Counted from the stretch's first letter, positions 43,876 through 53,274 are shown. The stretch: DNA of 64,000 nucleotides from Paenibacillus durus (GCF_000756615.1 NZ_CP009288.1:4712001-4776000); one strand, 5' to 3'. Made by a program: numbers and translations. Notes: generated by a model not told the origin, from the sequence alone.

Positions 43876-44307
43876 TCATTTAAATTCCAGCTTGTGTCCG
43901 TCCTCAAAGCCCTTGGCGAATCCGGTATCGAATCCGACGTCGTAGGCTTCATTGTAGCCCTGCTGATAGGCGCCATCCGGCGGCGTTTCCGGAGCAACGC
44001 CCGGTTCGGAGGGGAGCGGTACAACCACCTGTTCAGTCTCCGCCGGAGGGTTGGCGGGCACGGGTTCCGGAACCGGCAGAACATCGGGCCGATGGAGCCG
44101 TCTTTTCTTGCGCAGCTTGACGCCTTTTTTCCGCAGCCGCGAGCGAAGAGGCCGGGTTAGCCGTTTTTTACGGCCCTTAAGCGCGGTTCCCTTGCGGATT
44201 TTACGGATTTTACGGACTTTACGAACCTTGGTTTTCCGCGACAGCAGCACTTTGCATCTGCGGGCCGTTTTTCCCGTACGCGACGGCTTACGGCTTGATT
44301 TCTTCAT
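43876..44307 (-). CDS. Polybasic protein with GYxxGF-repeat C-terminus
   Basis: Protein of 143 residues, no known family. Residues 1-75 are almost all Lys, Arg, Ser and Thr, including VRKVRKIRKIRKGTALKGRKK. A Pro/Glu/Val linker follows (about 76-110). The last 33 residues repeat a tyrosine/glycine pattern every four residues (QQGYNEAYDVGFDTGFAKGF). GAAGGAGTG lies before the ATG. It ends a four-gene operon. The basic part suggests binding to nucleic acid, teichoic acid or an acidic spore layer; the GY motif resembles that of the CgeB-like enzymes in this window. Confidence 0.82.
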   Translation of the reverse strand: MKKSSRKPSRTGKTARRCKVLLSRKTKVRKVRKIRKIRKGTALKGRKKRLTRPLRSRLRKKGVKLRKKRRLHRPDVLPVPEPVPANPPAETEQVVVPLPSEPGVAPETPPDGAYQQGYNEAYDVGFDTGFAKGFEDGHKLEFK

Positions 44308-44312
44308 CTCTG

Positions 44313-44615
44313 TCACTCCTTCAGTACTGCGTTCGCGCCGCGATGCCCCAAAACGCAGGACGGTGCCAGCCATGGCGCGGAGGGAATTCCTTCTTTGTGT
44401 TTATGCAGCGAAATGCCGGACATCATCCGGCACATGGCGCTCTGGTATTCGCTGAGCACCCTGACATTGTCGCACAGCTTGCGGGCTGCAAGCTCCGAAT
44501 GGCCTGTCAAATCTGCTATGGTTTCCAGAATAGCCGCCAGCGCGGCCTGGCTGCGGGCGATGGAGCGGATCATTTCCAGCTTGACGGCGCGTTCCGAGAG
44601 CTGCAGCCCGCTCAT
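44313..44615 (-). CDS. Small helical protein, operon gene 3
   Basis: Protein of 100 residues, unknown family. A helical segment MIRSIARSQAALAAILETIADL resembles segments in its two upstream neighbours. Its ATG overlaps the previous stop as ATGA and its TGA lies inside the ribosome site of the polybasic gene. The protein has two Cys, near residues 49 and 61. Part of a spore- or envelope-related unit by inference only. Confidence 0.78.
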   Translation of the reverse strand: MSGLQLSERAVKLEMIRSIARSQAALAAILETIADLTGHSELAARKLCDNVRVLSEYQSAMCRMMSGISLHKHKEGIPSAPWLAPSCVLGHRGANAVLKE

Positions 44616-44956
44616 TTCTCGTCTTCCCCGAAGCTGAACCCGCCTTCGGTCAGACTTCCGAAGCCGTCTCCGCTGCTTTCCTCTTCCCCAGTGTCCAGCA
44701 TGGCTTTCAAATTGCTGCACAGACCGTTCTCGAGTTTGGTTAATCCCTCCACCAATTCTACAATCGCGTCATGGATGGAGAGTGATTCCTTTAACTGGTC
44801 TTCGTGCGTATCGAACGCACGGGGATGAATATGATGGTGCGTCCACTCCTTTACCTTCTCCGCTTCCACCGCCTTAGCTTCCAGGATCATTGCGATATTC
44901 CACTGGATGGTGGCGGTGGATTCCAGCATTTTCAGATAAGCCTCTTCTCTGCTCAT
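44612..44956 (-). CDS. Small helical protein, operon gene 2
   Basis: Protein of 114 residues, unknown family. The N-terminal helix YLKMLESTATIQWNIAMILEAKAVEAEKV is followed by a His cluster (THHHIHPRAF), a second helix and an acidic Gly-rich tail. CGGGAGGTGG precedes the ATG. The His cluster could bind metal. Translationally coupled to the next gene. Confidence 0.8.
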   Translation of the reverse strand: MSREEAYLKMLESTATIQWNIAMILEAKAVEAEKVKEWTHHHIHPRAFDTHEDQLKESLSIHDAIVELVEGLTKLENGLCSNLKAMLDTGEEESSGDGFGSLTEGGFSFGEDEK

Positions 44957-44969
44957 CGTCCACCTCCCG

Positions 44970-45257
44970 CTACTCTTCTTCCTGGCTGTTCAGTTCCTTG
45001 ATGACTCTGCCCACCTGCTCGGCCACCGCCTCCTGAAGATCGGCGAATGCGTTAAGATAGGCGATAATATTCTTGTTCACCTGGCCCGCGCTTTCAATGA
45101 CTCCCGCACTGCCGCCGAATTCCGGCTCCGCATCCGGCAAATCATGGACGATTTGCGCCATGCGGACAGCCACGTGGCGCTCGGCGTCAAGAATGCGAGC
45201 CATCTGTTCATGCGAATGGGCCATGTGCTCCAAGATTTTGGTGATCTTATTCTGCAT
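44970..45257 (-). CDS. Small helical protein, operon gene 1
   Basis: Protein of 95 residues, unknown family. It is nearly all alpha-helix: ITKILEHMAHSHEQMARILD then ERHVAVRMAQIVHDL, an acidic linker and a C-terminal helix. The pattern (K/R)xLExxAxSxxxxAxIL recurs in the next two proteins, suggesting they are distant paralogues. The ATG at 45257 has AAAGGAG nine bases upstream. A sporulation-type promoter may lie before it. Confidence 0.8.
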   Translation of the reverse strand: MQNKITKILEHMAHSHEQMARILDAERHVAVRMAQIVHDLPDAEPEFGGSAGVIESAGQVNKNIIAYLNAFADLQEAVAEQVGRVIKELNSQEEE

Positions 45258-45289
45258 GATCATGTCTCCTTTGCTTAGGCGCCCTGCTA

Positions 45290-45318
45290 CAACATATGCG
45301 GCGGCGGCATGGTCGGTT
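45290..45318 (-). promoter_or_regulatory. Possible late-sporulation (SigK-like) promoter
   Basis: On the minus strand AACC (45315-45318) and CATATGTTG (45290-45298) are 16 bases apart, close to the known SigK pattern AC-N16/17-CATAnnnT. It sits about 33 bases before the first small-protein gene. The match is short and could be chance. Confidence 0.4.
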
Positions 45319-45430
45319 ACGGGGAAGCAAAGGAATGGCGGAATTCAGCCCGATGCCTCCCGATGCAGCCCGATGGACAAAAAGACGAGCACCCCAGCCT
45401 GGAGCGCCCGCCTTCCTCTTTCATTTGTAA

Positions 45431-45626
45431 TTATTTGGTTAGTACATAGGTTCTTGGATAGAATCCGAATTTTTCATAAAAAGGCAATGCTTCATCATTC
45501 CCGAACAATACTGAGATCGTCTGAAAAATGATTGGAAATCGATGCATGATGATCTCTCAGCCGTTCCCATAGCGGCTCTACCAAATGGAGTCCGGCTTGA
45601 TCGGTTTGTGTATAGGTTATCTTCAC
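45431..45626 (-). pseudogene. GNAT acetyltransferase remnant with internal deletion
   Basis: The start (ITYTQTDQAGLHLVEPLWE) and the end (EALPFYEKFGFYPRTYVLTK) of a GNAT acetyltransferase are present, but the middle of about 85 residues with the acetyl-CoA loop is missing and the two parts are in different frames. Its GTG overlaps the stop of the MFS fragment as GTGA, so the two were once an operon. Confidence 0.7.
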
Positions 45627-45925
45627 AAGCGCCTTGTATCCTCCTGTTCCAGGTTTTCTGCAAAATAGGCTTTTTCCGCTCTCCTGCCTGCGGCTCCAAG
45701 GCCGAATACGACCAAAAGAGGCAGCAGCAGTATGCTTGCCGCCAGCAAAGGCGCCCTGATCGAGAACCGGCTGCCGATCCAGCCAACCACCGGTCCGCCG
45801 GCAGTCTGGTCAAGCGCGTCGGACTGGCTGACCATCGACAGAACGGTCGCCCGGCTCCGGCTCTCCAGATTCCGGTTCAGCCAGGAGGCGTATACCGGCT
45901 CGGCTACTGAAGAAGCCATGCCGAT
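45623..45925 (-). pseudogene. MFS transporter fragment, C-terminal ~98 residues
   Basis: This fragment matches the C-terminal end of the full MFS gene at 53275-54480 almost residue for residue (SVAEPVYASWLNRNLESRSR, then SQSDALxQTAGGPVVGW). Similarity stops abruptly near 45925 and the N-terminal three quarters are absent. The two copies differ in their last residues, so this is a separate old copy, not an assembly artefact. Confidence 0.8.
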
Positions 45926-46055
45926 CAGTCAATTCGACAAGCTCTTCGTGGAGATGTAGAAAACCGCACCCTCTATCGTAGCCCCAGTAAAGAAATCAAA
46001 TCGGATGTCAAGCAATGATATAGACACTTAATTTAGAATAATCAATAATATATTT

Positions 46056-46727
46056 CTAAGAAATCGCATTTAACTTCTTATTTTTAAGTTCATATTTTTT
46101 TTTGCATAAATTGGCAACCGATTTATCATGGGTAACAATGACCATGGTCGTCCCTCTATGATTTAGATTTTTAAATATTTCTAAAATGGTTTCTTCGGTT
46201 TTCTCATCCAATGAGCCGGTTGGTTCATCAGCTAAAAGGATAGAAGGATTTTTCACAATAGCCCTCGCTATTGCTACCCGCTGCCGCTCACCACCGGATA
46301 AGTTGCCAACAGGTCTACTTTTCAGGTGACTTATCTCTAATTCCTCTAAAACCTTTTCAACCTTTAACTTGATCTCTTTCTTTGATTGTCTAAGATATTG
46401 TAAAGGCAGAGCGACGTTATGGTATACATTTCGGTCACCCAAGAGATTGAAATATTGAGTAACAAATCCAATATTGTATTTACGATATCCTGCAAGTTCA
46501 TTGGTTGTCATTGCCGACACGTCTTTACCGTTAAACAACATAATCCCTTCGTCTGACTGTATTAACCCGGCTAAAATGTTAAGAAGTGTAGACTTTCCGG
46601 AACCGCTTTTCCCTTGTATAGCTACCGATTCGCCTTTATAAATTCGAAGATCAATATGATCTAGCAAGCTGCTATAATCATTTCCGTTTCTAAATTGTTT
46701 TTTTACACCTGAGAGTTCAAGTATCAT
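46056..46727 (-). CDS. ABC transporter ATP-binding protein, bacteriocin-export/immunity type
   Basis: ATPase of 223 residues with QGKSGSGKSTLLNILAGL, the Q-loop VTQYFNLL, signature NLSGGERQRVAIARAI, Walker B ILLADEPTGSLDE and THDKS. It belongs to the LolD/MacB/FtsE-like group that pairs with FtsX-type permeases, including exporters beside lactococcin-972-type peptides. It is encoded by strikingly AT-rich DNA with two permease genes upstream, so the unit looks transferred in. Confidence 0.93.
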   Translation of the reverse strand: MILELSGVKKQFRNGNDYSSLLDHIDLRIYKGESVAIQGKSGSGKSTLLNILAGLIQSDEGIMLFNGKDVSAMTTNELAGYRKYNIGFVTQYFNLLGDRNVYHNVALPLQYLRQSKKEIKLKVEKVLEELEISHLKSRPVGNLSGGERQRVAIARAIVKNPSILLADEPTGSLDEKTEETILEIFKNLNHRGTTMVIVTHDKSVANLCKKKYELKNKKLNAIS

Positions 46728-46732
46728 ACTTA

Positions 46733-48022
46733 TTAATTCCTTTCATCGTCATTAGTTTTCAAGAAGTACGTTTTCTTGAGCCCGTTCCTGATAAGAAAAT
46801 GAATAATAATAATCATCATAATACAGATTCCCAACATGTAAATCAGAATGCTTATCTCACCTATTTTCAGTATATTTCTTAATACGACTCCGCTAAATAT
46901 GCAAGCAACCAGCAATAAAGAGCTTATTTCAAGCCATTGCGACGTCAATAAGAATTTCTGAGAAGCTCCATTGATATAATGCACATAAAAGGAGGCAAAC
47001 CTTCTTTTTTGCTGCAACAGAAATATGATGCTGATAATGATTATATTTAGAACCAAAGTAGTGATAAAGATCGCAAAGGCTAGACCTTTGTTTTCTAACA
47101 TAACGGTTAGCAGCCCTCTGTATTTAGCAAAATGAGGATTTAGATTTATGAATGAATAACTTCCAAAAGATGTTTTTTTTGAGATTGCTTCTACTCTTTG
47201 CATCATTAGTTGATTAGCTTTTGGAGTATTATCCGTTATGATGTAACCGTTATCCATAGCAAAATAATTTTTACGTTGAAAAAGCTCATCTTCTTTGGTA
47301 ACAGGATTACCATGGGATTGATAGGGTAACAAAAGGTGTTCGTCCAAATAAAACTCTGAAGAGGTCTGGTAGTATATCTTACTATTTTTTTTGAGAAATC
47401 CGATAATCTTTGCTTTTATAATTTCCCCGTAGTACTCAATTTCTATCTTTTCACCAATTTTAAAAAAAGATTTATAGGAATTTCCCATGACCACGGGCAT
47501 GATTTCCTGGGGATTTTCAAAATCCTGTTGACTCCACAATCTACCATCTTCGGTCTTCAACTCAAAAAAAACAGGAACCTTCTCATTGATCTGAAGTGAT
47601 TTAACTTCAGTGAATACTTCCGTTCCAGATGTAAACCGATTGATTTCAGCGCCTCGTTCATATCCTTGTCCAAACGGTTCAAGCGGTTGATCACTCTTCA
47701 GAAGTATAGGGTGATCGAACATGGCCAAATAATTAAAATCTGACGCTGAGTTCAGTTCTTTATAATAATTCTTAAGGATACTTAAATAATTGGGTCGGCT
47801 TATGAAGTTTTGATAGTCTTCACCATCGTAGTAACCATCCAGCAGTTGATATACCGCCTTGCCATCATATATATTTTGAAGATGCTTGCTTTCATAATTT
47901 AATTGTTCAATGAACGTCAGGAAAGTGCCTACAAGAATGAAAAATGCAGTCAGATGCAAAACCAAAAATATTATTGTAGCTTTGTAAGCGAAAAAGTAAT
48001 GCTTTAACTCTCGAATAATCAC
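46733..48022 (-). CDS. ABC permease-like membrane protein, large
   Basis: Protein of 429 residues with one transmembrane helix near the N-terminus (TIIFLVLHLTAFFILVGTF), a large outside domain of about 270 residues and three helices at the end, the FtsX/MacB permease layout. The GTG start at 48022 overlaps the upstream stop as GTGA. It is five bases from the ATPase gene. The outside domain has no recognised family. Confidence 0.82.
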   Translation of the reverse strand: MIIRELKHYFFAYKATIIFLVLHLTAFFILVGTFLTFIEQLNYESKHLQNIYDGKAVYQLLDGYYDGEDYQNFISRPNYLSILKNYYKELNSASDFNYLAMFDHPILLKSDQPLEPFGQGYERGAEINRFTSGTEVFTEVKSLQINEKVPVFFELKTEDGRLWSQQDFENPQEIMPVVMGNSYKSFFKIGEKIEIEYYGEIIKAKIIGFLKKNSKIYYQTSSEFYLDEHLLLPYQSHGNPVTKEDELFQRKNYFAMDNGYIITDNTPKANQLMMQRVEAISKKTSFGSYSFINLNPHFAKYRGLLTVMLENKGLAFAIFITTLVLNIIIISIIFLLQQKRRFASFYVHYINGASQKFLLTSQWLEISSLLLVACIFSGVVLRNILKIGEISILIYMLGICIMMIIIIHFLIRNGLKKTYFLKTNDDERN

Positions 48023-48993
48023 CTTTTTACTACACCCCGTTTTTTCTCTAAATGATCTCTCCCTATAAAAACACCTATGATAATCCATGACATTAGAATT
48101 GTTGCAGGCATAACTAGCAATACTTTGCTTAAAGCAAGAGAGTCGAAAATAACAGCTCCGCTAAAGATAAAAAGGCTGATCAGAGATGAAAGAAAGATGA
48201 TGACTGAATTTTTAATTAATATTTCAAAATAAAGATTTTTCTTTGATATACCTAACATATACAGGGTGTTTATGACCTTTTGTTCCTTTTCATACCCATA
48301 TCTTAATATTGAAATAAGACCGATCAATAATAAGAAATACATTTCAAGTAAAAGAAACTTATATAGAAAGGGAGCATCGCCTGTTCTAAGAAACCCTTTT
48401 TGAAAGTTATCAATAGTAGAAATAAAGGAATCCGATTTTGTAGCTCTATTTAGTATTTTTTTCATAACATTCGGGTTATCACTGTCAATAACTATTTTAG
48501 TATTTAAATCATTTAATTGAAGACCGGGATCATGCAATAGAATAAGATAATCCACGGAGCTTGGAAAAGACGCACCCATTATTCCTATAACTTCGTAACT
48601 TTGTGTTTGATATGATATGTACTTCACTCCGCTTATTGTACGCGTATACTGCTCCATCTCTCGTCCTATAACTGCAGTTTTGGTTCTTTCGGAGAGATTT
48701 AAGAAATCTCCTGAAATCATAGGGGGAGACCAGTGTCCATTGTTCTTCAATAAGTATCTGTGAGTGTCATCTTCTTCTAGGAACAAGCGATATTGGGATT
48801 TGCTTAAATCTTCATTAATCCACGTTAGATCTCCCTTTGCAATTAACATCGACGAGTTGCTGGTATAGAGATTATTCGATAGTTGCTCATACATTTGTTG
48901 TTTATTTACATAGAATTGAAAGGTATAGGTCATTAAAAATAAAAAAACAAAGAGAATAAAAATAGGAATATTATTCCTTTTAAATATAAGCAT
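48019..48993 (-). CDS. ABC permease-like membrane protein, small
   Basis: Protein of 324 residues with the same one-plus-three membrane helix layout as its neighbour: IPIFILFVFLFLMTYTF at the start and hydrophobic stretches near 215, 260 and 290. GGGGA lies before the ATG at 48993. Two different half-size permeases with one ATPase suggest a heterodimeric transporter or peptide-immunity pump. Confidence 0.8.
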   Translation of the reverse strand: MLIFKRNNIPIFILFVFLFLMTYTFQFYVNKQQMYEQLSNNLYTSNSSMLIAKGDLTWINEDLSKSQYRLFLEEDDTHRYLLKNNGHWSPPMISGDFLNLSERTKTAVIGREMEQYTRTISGVKYISYQTQSYEVIGIMGASFPSSVDYLILLHDPGLQLNDLNTKIVIDSDNPNVMKKILNRATKSDSFISTIDNFQKGFLRTGDAPFLYKFLLLEMYFLLLIGLISILRYGYEKEQKVINTLYMLGISKKNLYFEILIKNSVIIFLSSLISLFIFSGAVIFDSLALSKVLLVMPATILMSWIIIGVFIGRDHLEKKRGVVKR

Positions 48994-49018
48994 TTCTGTA
49001 TCCCCGCTTTTCAAAAAT

Positions 49019-49057
49019 AGAACCAGAGCTTATCTTGTTAAGACAAGCTCTGGTTCT
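49019..49057 (-). terminator. Attenuator-type terminator between peptide and ABC genes
   Basis: AGAACCAGAGCTT pairs with its complement around a short loop, and on the minus strand ATTTTTG follows. It lies between the secreted-peptide stop and the first permease, so the peptide should be made in excess over the transporter. Confidence 0.85.
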
Positions 49058-49070
49058 TATTTAGGTTATA

Positions 49071-49526
49071 CTAACTTTGACCCCAGTAAGTTCTTGCCTC
49101 AGTATTCTCAAATGACCATTCATCAATACGATAATATGGTGAAGTGGCTTCTGAAACCCAGCTACTATTATTATAAACTCGTCCACTAGTAGTTTTGACT
49201 GTTCCATCACTAAGTTCCATTCGAGCTGTAGTATAGTGCGGAACATTATACCAAACAGTCTTTCCGTAGGCTGCATCCTCCCATATAGGTGACGCGGAAC
49301 TTCCAACATTCCTCGTTAATCGTTGTCCTATATGAGAGTCAGGTGTACTACTCGATGCCAATAGAGCTGATACCCCATCGCTACTCGAATTGTTATAATA
49401 CCCTTCAGATTCGCTCCAGCCCCCTGAAGCTAATTCGGCAGTTTTAGCAGCAAAACTAGGAACGGCTACTGTCAAAAGAGAAAGTCCTAATGCACAAGTG
49501 AAAATAATCTTTTTTTGCCTTTTCAA
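49071..49526 (-). CDS. Secreted bacteriocin-like protein (lactococcin-972-like?)
   Basis: Protein of 151 residues with a clear Sec signal (MKRQKKIIFTCALGLSLLTV, then AVPSFAA). The mature part begins near a GGWSESEGYYNN segment, is rich in Ser, Thr, Tyr and Trp, lacks Cys and ends EARTYWGQS. The size, GGxW start, aromatic C-terminus and linked ABC unit recall the lactococcin 972 group, but I cannot confirm homology. The TTG at 49526 has GGGAG eight bases upstream. Confidence 0.72.
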   Translation of the reverse strand: MKRQKKIIFTCALGLSLLTVAVPSFAAKTAELASGGWSESEGYYNNSSSDGVSALLASSSTPDSHIGQRLTRNVGSSASPIWEDAAYGKTVWYNVPHYTTARMELSDGTVKTTSGRVYNNSSWVSEATSPYYRIDEWSFENTEARTYWGQS

Positions 49527-49566
49527 GATTTCATCTCCCAAAAATGTATTTTTATTACTTTACCAT

Positions 49567-49595
49567 ATTATACTATATATGAGAAAATATAAACT
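49567..49595 (-). promoter_or_regulatory. Promoter of the secreted-peptide gene
   Basis: On the minus strand TATAAT (49567-49572) has AGTTTA (49590-49595) 17 bases upstream. The -10 is perfect, the -35 poor. The end of an IS lies only 12 bases beyond the -35. Confidence 0.6.
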
Positions 49596-49606
49596 ATAAA
49601 TATCAT

Positions 49607-51243
49607 CCTGAATCCGTGAAATAACCAAAGCCTAAGGAGGTTCTCCCTTTTGCTGTAGCGATTCGTGTGTCAATCAAAGAAGAGAGCGGATTTGGTTAAA
49701 ACGAGGCATGGGGAAACAGAGCATGCCTCGGAACAAGCTCCTTTCGAACGTAGGTTCCTTACTCTTTAGCCGACAAGGTCATATAAATGCGCCGAAACGT
49801 TTGGAACCAAGGACTCTGCCTCCCAAAGCGGAGCTTGGTCTGCCTGGCATGCTCGACCATTCGCGAAGCCAGCCAGATCAGATTTTCAATAACCGTTTTG
49901 ACCCGTCTGCGGTTGACCTTCGTTCTTACCGGAGCACCCGGTTTTTGCATGGAAATTTGCCCAATCGCCCGCAGCAGATTATAAGCCACGAGGCCTGCAC
50001 ACAGCACCAGGTCATTCGTGGCAAATTTTCCAGAGGGCAGTCGCTCCAAATTCAGATCCGTCTTGAGTTCGCTGTGAAACTGTTCGCTCGTGGCATGGTC
50101 ACGGTACAACCTCATCACTTGCCAGGGCGCACATCGCAGCGTGGTAAAAACACTTGCACGTCAATCTTGGGCACAAGCAATATTTGTCCATCGGCTTCCA
50201 GGGTTCGCTCGATCACTTGGTAGATCACGTGAATCGGACGCTTCAACTTCTTGTCGGTCCATTCCATGGAGCCTAGATAGACACGCTTGCCTTCCCGTTC
50301 TTCACAGCACATGCCGTCTTGCTCAGCGATCATCAGCCATTTCTTCCGACGACTCCCGGCGCAGATTGCGCTTGACGATGAAGTCCACGTTTTCGTCCAG
50401 GCAGACATTTAGATTCTCCAGCGCGTCGTTGCCGGCATCCATGCGAACGAGCAGAGGCGAATCTGTGATGCGGCGAGCATACTCCAGGCTGTGTAGTAGA
50501 AAAGCGGCCGCTTCTTTTTGGACATGTGTGCTACCTTCGCGCAGATTAACATTAACCCCATACCCTTCCTGCCCGAGATAAGCAAAAAAGGGAGCATAGC
50601 CGTCCACCTTCTTGTACGTCAGGGATACGCCTTCTTTTTTGGTGTTGCTATTGTCAAACGACGAAACATCTAGATCTAAGGGGAGCCAGGACCACGTTTC
50701 CCCTTCGCGGACCGTCGCCAGAACGGGAGTCAGCGGCACGGCCAAAGCACGGAGCAAATCAGCCGATTCTTCCAGCAAAATCGTTTGCCAATCATAGCTG
50801 CTGGCCGCCGCCAAATCCAGACGCTGCCGAAGGGTGGGAGAGGAGAGGAGAGGACGGGACGTGTTTGAGGCCTAACGATTTAGCGAAAAATCGATCCTTA
50901 CGAAACGGCTCGATCTGATCAAAATCGCTTTTACCTTGACACAGCAATCCAAGGTAAGCAAAGACCACATCCGGGTGAGTAACGGTAGGTTGCTGCACAC
51001 CAGGAAGGGAATGACGAATCAGGCGTTTGGCCATCCGGGTATGAGAAAGGAGCAGGCCAATGAGAGCTAGGCCAGAATGAGCGGTCAGCAGTTCCACGGA
51101 TTGATCCAGTTGAAAACGAACGGGTTTCATACGCACCTCCAAGGTGAATTCAAGAAATACGAGGAATCTTCCCTTTTCTTTAGTTTACTTCACCGGAGGC
51201 TCTTTTTTCTAATGTTTTCATAATGTCATTTCACGGATTCAGG
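49607..51243 (-). mobile_element. IS1380-like insertion sequence, 1637 bp, transposase decayed
   Basis: Inverted ends CCTGAATCCGTGAAAT are at 49607-49622 and 51228-51243. They are flanked by a 5-bp direct repeat ATCAT (49602-49606 and 51244-51248), read as the target duplication. The transposase inside is broken by several frameshifts, so the element is dead but its ends are intact. It landed directly upstream of the secreted-peptide promoter. Confidence 0.85.
49759..51142 (-). pseudogene. IS1380-family transposase, frameshifted
   Basis: Pieces of one DDE transposase lie in order in changing frames: N-terminal about 51142-50800, centre 50814-50323 with the VRMDAGNDALEN catalytic region, 50370-50115 with VYLGSMEWTDKKL, and the C-terminal end 50118-49759 with YRDHATSEQFHSELKTDL carrying the final Glu. 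At least three frameshifts separate them. Confidence 0.85.
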
Positions 51244-51469
51244 ATCATATATTTTATTATTTAATATATTTTTCTATATATGCATATATAAATGTCTTAT
51301 CCAAAAATTGTAAGACAATCCTTGCTTAGTAAAGGTTAGATTATACAAAATAATTATTTTAAACGTAAAAAAAGACACTCCTTCACTAAGAAAGAATGTC
51401 AAAAAAATTTTCAAGAGACTTCGGGAATTCTACTTTGACAGTGAATTTCTTGAAACTTAAATTTTTAAT

Positions 51470-52844
51470 CTATAAATGAGCAAAAACGGATACAAAAAAA
51501 TCCATATGTCGTTAAGCCAACTTAAAGTGATCGCAAACCATGTGAAAAGGAATGCCCTTCTGACCGCAGTCATAGACCCATTGAAGCCGGTCCCGCTGAA
51601 CTTGTTTGCGAACAATGCGCAAGCCGTCACCAAACGGATGCGGCTGCCCAAGCCCGGTCGTGCAGTACAGATGAGTAAAGGCCAACAACGCCCACAGTCG
51701 GATAACGGCAACAGCCGAACGAACTTGATAGGTGTTAAAACCCAGGTTGTTTTTGGACTGGCGGAAAAAGATCTCGATGGGCCACCGTTTGGCGTAATAA
51801 GCCGAAATGGTTTCAGTATCCAAAGAAACGTCGGTGCACAAGAACGCGCGAAGGGCCTTCGGTTCGCCAAAAGCGTGCTCCGGCCAGCACAGGAGGACCA
51901 CGGCGTTTTCCATCTCGTTCAAAGCGCCTTCATAGCGGTACGTCCAGTAGGAAGAGCCGTTCACGGTCACGAGGCAAACGTCTTCCTTACGGATGTGCGC
52001 GGCAAAGTCCTGTACCGAGATGCGGATGCCTTGGGGGTAGAGAATCCGATTCGTTTTTGAGCGCGCCAATCAAGTGATATCCTGCGGCTGCATAGCCGTC
52101 GATGACACGTGAGCAAGTAAACCAGGAATCGACCAGCACATAGCCCCCATGAGGCGGAAACGGTAAAGTTGCCGCCATGTCGCACACACGGTCGATTTTC
52201 GTATAGACCGCGCCGTCCAGGCGCGTGTTGGTTTTGTCGTATAAGTCAATAGAATGAATCAAGGACAGGCCCGCGCATTGGACCACCGCCGCCTGAACCT
52301 GATGGCCCCACACGACTTTGCCGAGCAGATGCGAGTGATGAAAGCCGGTGAGTGCGATAGGAGACACGGCCTGTAACGAAGGCTTCGTCTTCTGAGCAAT
52401 CGTATCGTCGTAAATGACAAACAGCGGCTCCGCCTTATCCTGGGAGACTTTTAGCACGTGGCGAATCGATTCCGCTTTAACTTTGTTTTGCAGCACAGTT
52501 TCATCCCACTTGCCTTCGGCTAAAAAATGACCAAGTGTCGTACGGTGGCATTCGCTGTATTCAGCCAGATCTACAACCTTACCGCGAAATCCCTTTGCTG
52601 TGGCCGCCGCCATATACGTCTGGATATGCTCCATTACCGGCTTGGAAAAATACAACCGAAGCCGGTGTTGCAACAAATAGTTGCGCAGCGTAGCATGATC
52701 GGGTACGATGGCGGTATGAGACATAGCGATTTCTCCTTTGGTACGAGTTTGTTGTGGTGACTACTTTTTACCACATGGAGACGGCTTTGTCTCTATTCTT
52801 TTTGGTTTTACAGTTTGTCTGGAAGCGAATTTGCTCATTTATAG
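51470..52844 (-). mobile_element. IS4-superfamily insertion sequence, 1375 bp, frameshifted
   Basis: Inverted ends CTATAAATGAGCAAA lie at 51470-51484 and 52830-52844, flanked by the 7-base direct repeat TTTTAAT (51463-51469 and 52845-52851). The transposase inside has one frameshift. It is a separate insertion from the IS1380-like element 226 bases away. Confidence 0.82.
51512..52724 (-). pseudogene. DDE transposase (IS4/IS701-like), one frameshift
   Basis: The N-terminal part (52724 to about 52050) has FVIYDDTIAQKTKPS and YVLVDSWFTCSRVIDGYA, giving the first two catalytic Asp. The C-terminal part (52069-51512) has YAKRWPIEIFFRQSK, which fits the IS4 Y-R-E-K signature. A single shift near 52050 breaks the frame. 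Confidence 0.85.
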
Positions 52845-52851
52845 TTTTAAT

Positions 52852-53274
52852 TTAATATTTCAATAGAAATAACAATGAGTACTTTTGGGATAAACCAGCC
52901 GGTTTAGGACTTAGAGCGTTTATCCTACTAAAATAATAATGGCCTGTGACCTGCACTTTTAGTACGCAAAAAGCAGATTCACAGGCCAAGTACATTTTTA
53001 TGTTTCCTTGCTACTAGACATGGGTAAAATGGAATAAGATTTTATATGGAGATGTGGGATGATAAGCTGATTAGCAGCGCAAGGTTCTTGTGCTTCGCGG
53101 CTTTCACGAGCACTCATGTGCGCAGAGGCACCATGTTAAATCGCTCTATTAGTCTAGAATCCGTAGTTTTAACCACGCAGTAAAGCGAAGAACCATTTTT
53201 ATTCATGGTTGGTAAAACCCTGTATCCACTAGATTTTCCTGCAAAAAGAGCCTTCGCAATGATATCCGCTTCCC
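52852..53274. other. Gap between IS element and MFS gene
   Basis: No complete gene. A minus-strand stretch of about 55 codons (53286-53114, READIIAKALFAGKSSGYRV and on) is open and coding-like but has no start and overlaps the MFS stop, so it is probably a remnant. A GGCCTGTGA / TCACAGGCC inverted repeat lies at about 52941 and 52989. Confidence 0.4.
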
